This document shows positions 14,458 to 16,071 of a stretch of 16,071 nt of DNA, piece by piece. The DNA is from an uncultured Clostridia bacterium (GTDB lineage: Bacteria > Bacillota > Clostridia > TANB77 > CAG-508), in contig CAKPCK010000018.1 of the NCBI GenBank assembly GCA_934141555.1, forward strand, positions 1 to 16,071. Reading direction: 5' to 3'. Every line of letters starts with the position of its first letter. Position 1 is the first letter of the stretch. A program made the translations under genes and the position numbers. The notes under the pieces were generated by a model, which was not told the origin of the DNA, did no database searches, and worked only from the letters and a program-made list of their open reading frames with translations.

Positions 14458-14640
14458 ATGAACTTAATTATGCATTACATCACAGTAGATTTCAACTTCG
14501 CCCTAATGCTTTTAGGGCTCATGTGTATCTGCATCGGAATTTGGTGTATGTCTGACAGACGCCAGCATTTTTTGCTCCACCTGATTGGTGGAGGAGCATT
14601 GATTAGTTTCGGCATCCCGATTATTATGTTGGCAATTTAA
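14458..14640 (+). CDS. 60-residue two-helix membrane protein of unknown function, probably acquired
   Basis: The product is MNLIMHYITV..., with two membrane helices (about 14-31 and 39-60) joined by a short charged turn MSDRRQH (31-37). By the positive-inside rule the turn would face the cytoplasm and both ends the outside. C23, C25 and C30 sit in or at the end of helix 1. No family is recognised. The frame opens at 14437, but that ATG lies within the inverted repeat and before GGAGG; the ATG at 14458 is 7 bases after GGAGG. Base use differs from all neighbours: I count 73 G+C in 180 bases (41%), with codons such as CGC, CTG, CTC, GGC and CCG that are rare around it. It has its own promoter and terminator and runs against the suf operon. 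Confidence 0.75.
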   Translation: MNLIMHYITVDFNFALMLLGLMCICIGIWCMSDRRQHFLLHLIGGGALISFGIPIIMLAI

Positions 14641-14647
14641 AAGTTCA

Positions 14648-14683
14648 CTCCCTTTCTCGCACTGCGGGATTGGGAGCTTTTTT
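14648..14683 (+). terminator. GC-rich intrinsic terminator of the inserted gene
   Basis: CTCCC (14648-14652) pairs with GGGAG (14672-14676); an inner six-pair stem (14655-14660 with 14664-14669, one G-U) has an ACT loop, with a two-base internal bulge between. A T6 tract follows on the plus strand. It starts 8 bases after the stop and its T tract overlaps the last codons of sufD. In the suf direction its T tract is weaker, so it may partly attenuate sufS. Confidence 0.85.
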
Positions 14684-15728
14684 AATCTAGCTTTTTATCA
14701 ATCTCTTTTAATACCACATTTTTTAATTCTTCATCATCTATTCTATCAATTATTTTTTGGAAATTAGCTTTAACAATTAATTTTACCGCTTCTTTATAGC
14801 TCAATCCTCTAGTCATTAAATAAAATAATTGTTTTGCATCAACTTTTCCAGATGCTGTTGAGTGATTTCCTTCTACATCTTCTTCTGTACATAAAAGCAT
14901 TGGTAATGCTATTGATTTTGCCTTATTTGATAATAGCATACAATATTCATTTTCATTACCTTTTGATTTTTTTGCACCTTTTTTGAAATCAATTGTTCCT
15001 TTAAAGTTTTTCTTTGCAGAATCTTTTAAAGCTCCTTGAACATCAATATCTATGTTTGTCTTTTTTCCTCTTAATTCTGCAATATAATTGATATCTTTTC
15101 TTTGATCATCTATTCCTAAATATATAGATTTCAAATTATTATCTGCATTATCACCAATAATATTAGAATAATAATTTGATATACTTGTTTTTCCTCCAAT
15201 ATCAATAATTGTATATTTTACATTTGAATTTTCTTCCAACTTATTTTCTATTGCCTCAAAATTTTCTGATTGTTCATTTAATAAATTTACAATTGTTATA
15301 TCCAATTTTGATTTGGCATTTGCTATTGTTCTTATAATTCCATTATGCAAACATTTCTTACTAGTATTTGATATATATTCTATTATTAGATTTGTATCTC
15401 CATTTGCAATAATTTCTATTTGATTTATTAAATTAATATTTTCATCATCAAATGTATATCTTATTCTAATGTTTTCTTTTTTGTTTCCTGTTCGAATTCT
15501 TATTTTATTATTTGCTGTTTCATAATTTAATTCTTCTAAAATCTTACCAGTTCCATATGTTAATGCTTGATTTGTTGTTTTATTATCAATTATGCTTCCA
15601 TCACTAACAATTTCTACATTTCTAAATTCAGCAATCTTTTCTGGTATTTCTAATTCGACTTCAATATTGTTTATCAAAAAATTTCTTGCTGTTCTCACTG
15701 GTGTATCATTTACTTTTAATTTTTCCAT
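14682..15728 (-). CDS. sufD: Fe-S cluster assembly protein SufD
   Basis: SufD pairs with SufB, and with the ATPase SufC forms the SufBCD scaffold that builds Fe-S clusters. The 348-residue product shows the SufBD core: a central beta-helix, KGTIDFKKGAKKS (243-255), LLSNKAKSIALPMLLC (265-280), then TEEDVEGNHSTASGKVD (281-297) with H289, the likely counterpart of the functional histidine of characterised SufD. The C-terminal helical part has YLMTRGLSYKEA (303-314). The stretch 120-240 is Asn/Lys/Ile-rich and divergent. Its ATG overlaps the sufB stop by one base (TAATG), indicating translational coupling. The 3' end abuts the terminator of the inserted cassette rather than sufS. Confidence 0.92.
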   Translation of the reverse strand: MEKLKVNDTPVRTARNFLINNIEVELEIPEKIAEFRNVEIVSDGSIIDNKTTNQALTYGTGKILEELNYETANNKIRIRTGNKKENIRIRYTFDDENINLINQIEIIANGDTNLIIEYISNTSKKCLHNGIIRTIANAKSKLDITIVNLLNEQSENFEAIENKLEENSNVKYTIIDIGGKTSISNYYSNIIGDNADNNLKSIYLGIDDQRKDINYIAELRGKKTNIDIDVQGALKDSAKKNFKGTIDFKKGAKKSKGNENEYCMLLSNKAKSIALPMLLCTEEDVEGNHSTASGKVDAKQLFYLMTRGLSYKEAVKLIVKANFQKIIDRIDDEELKNVVLKEIDKKLD

Positions 15729-16071
15729 TATCCGATTGCCCCCTCTAACTCTAGATTTATTAAATTATTCATTTCAACTGCATATTCTACAGGTAATTCT
15801 TTTGAAATAGGATATGCAAATCCTCTTACTATCATTGCTTTTGCATCTTCTTCTGATAATCCTCTTGACATCAAATAAAATATTGCTTTATCACTTATTT
15901 TTCCTATTTTGGCTTCGTGTGAAAATTCTACTTCATCTGTTCTAATATCATTTACTGGTATTGTATCAGATCTTGAAATATCATCTAACATTAATGATTC
16001 ACAACTTACACTACATTTTGAATTTTTGGCATTTTCATTTATTCTTACTAATGCTCTATAAGTACATGCTC
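15728..16071 (-). CDS. sufB: Fe-S cluster assembly protein SufB, C-terminal 113 residues
   Basis: The frame is open to the window edge, so only the C-terminus is present; the internal ATG at 15991 is not the start. The visible part reads TYRALVRI, NSKCSVSCESLML, then EVEFSHEAKIGKISDKAIFY, YLMSRGLSEEDAKAMIVRGF and ends ELEGAIG, the standard SufB C-terminus. The cysteine of SCESL aligns by pattern with the position implicated in sulfur or cluster handling in E. coli SufB (C405). SufB receives sulfur and forms the scaffold with SufC and SufD. It overlaps sufD by one base. sufC and the operon promoter are expected further upstream, outside the window. Confidence 0.93.
   Translation of the reverse strand, partial: ACTYRALVRINENAKNSKCSVSCESLMLDDISRSDTIPVNDIRTDEVEFSHEAKIGKISDKAIFYLMSRGLSEEDAKAMIVRGFAYPISKELPVEYAVEMNNLINLELEGAIG

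Noticed and set aside
14370..14700. Terminal repeats or target-site duplications that would mark the cassette as a transposon
   Set aside because: The two flanks were compared by eye and share only short AT-rich words, so no boundary could be supported.

Overview
This is a very AT-rich stretch of a Gram-positive, probably spore-forming member of the Bacillota (class Clostridia most likely). The assignment rests on Firmicute gene order (radC-mreB-mreC-mreD-PBP2-minC), a SufU-type scaffold, a MecA-like adaptor, two CotF-type spore-coat proteins and strong purine-rich ribosome binding sites. Lines I counted by hand in the suf genes have 10-13 G+C per 60 bases. I cannot name a species. No tRNA, rRNA, CRISPR array or insertion sequence was seen.

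Layout. 1-1967 (minus) is the 5' part of a large secreted surface protein with an N-terminal domain like Gram-positive thioester adhesins; its 3' end lies outside the window. A divergent promoter region (1968-2143) separates it from two small plus-strand genes of unknown function (2144-2993). A bidirectional terminator (3019-3061) then meets the end of a six-gene minus-strand operon: radC, mreB, mreC, mreD, a class B penicillin-binding protein and minC. This operon reads from one near-consensus promoter at 9088-9116 and covers cell shape, lateral wall synthesis and division-site placement; minD and minE do not follow minC. At 9252-9804 is a plus-strand mecA-like gene broken by a one-base frameshift in a T6 run. 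After another bidirectional terminator come a minus-strand M23 peptidase (9847-10836) and a two-gene spore-coat operon (11047-11501).

The right end (11589-16071) is a minus-strand sulfur-mobilisation cluster: sufB (partial), sufD, sufS, sufU and mnmA. SufS and SufU mobilise sulfur from cysteine, SufB and SufD take part in Fe-S assembly, and MnmA uses persulfide sulfur to thiolate tRNA, so the whole run fits one sulfur-trafficking unit. Between sufD and sufS sits a compact self-contained cassette on the opposite strand (about 14387-14683): consensus promoter, small inverted repeat, Shine-Dalgarno, a 60-residue two-helix membrane protein and a GC-rich terminator. Its coding part is 41% G+C, about twice its surroundings, so it looks acquired. 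It is the most novel-looking item here, followed by the mecA frameshift and the altered thioester-like motif in the surface protein.

Start choices: for minC, mreB, mreC, mnmA, the first coat gene and the cassette gene, the longest open frame begins upstream of, or within, the ribosome binding site. I moved the start to the ATG placed properly after it.
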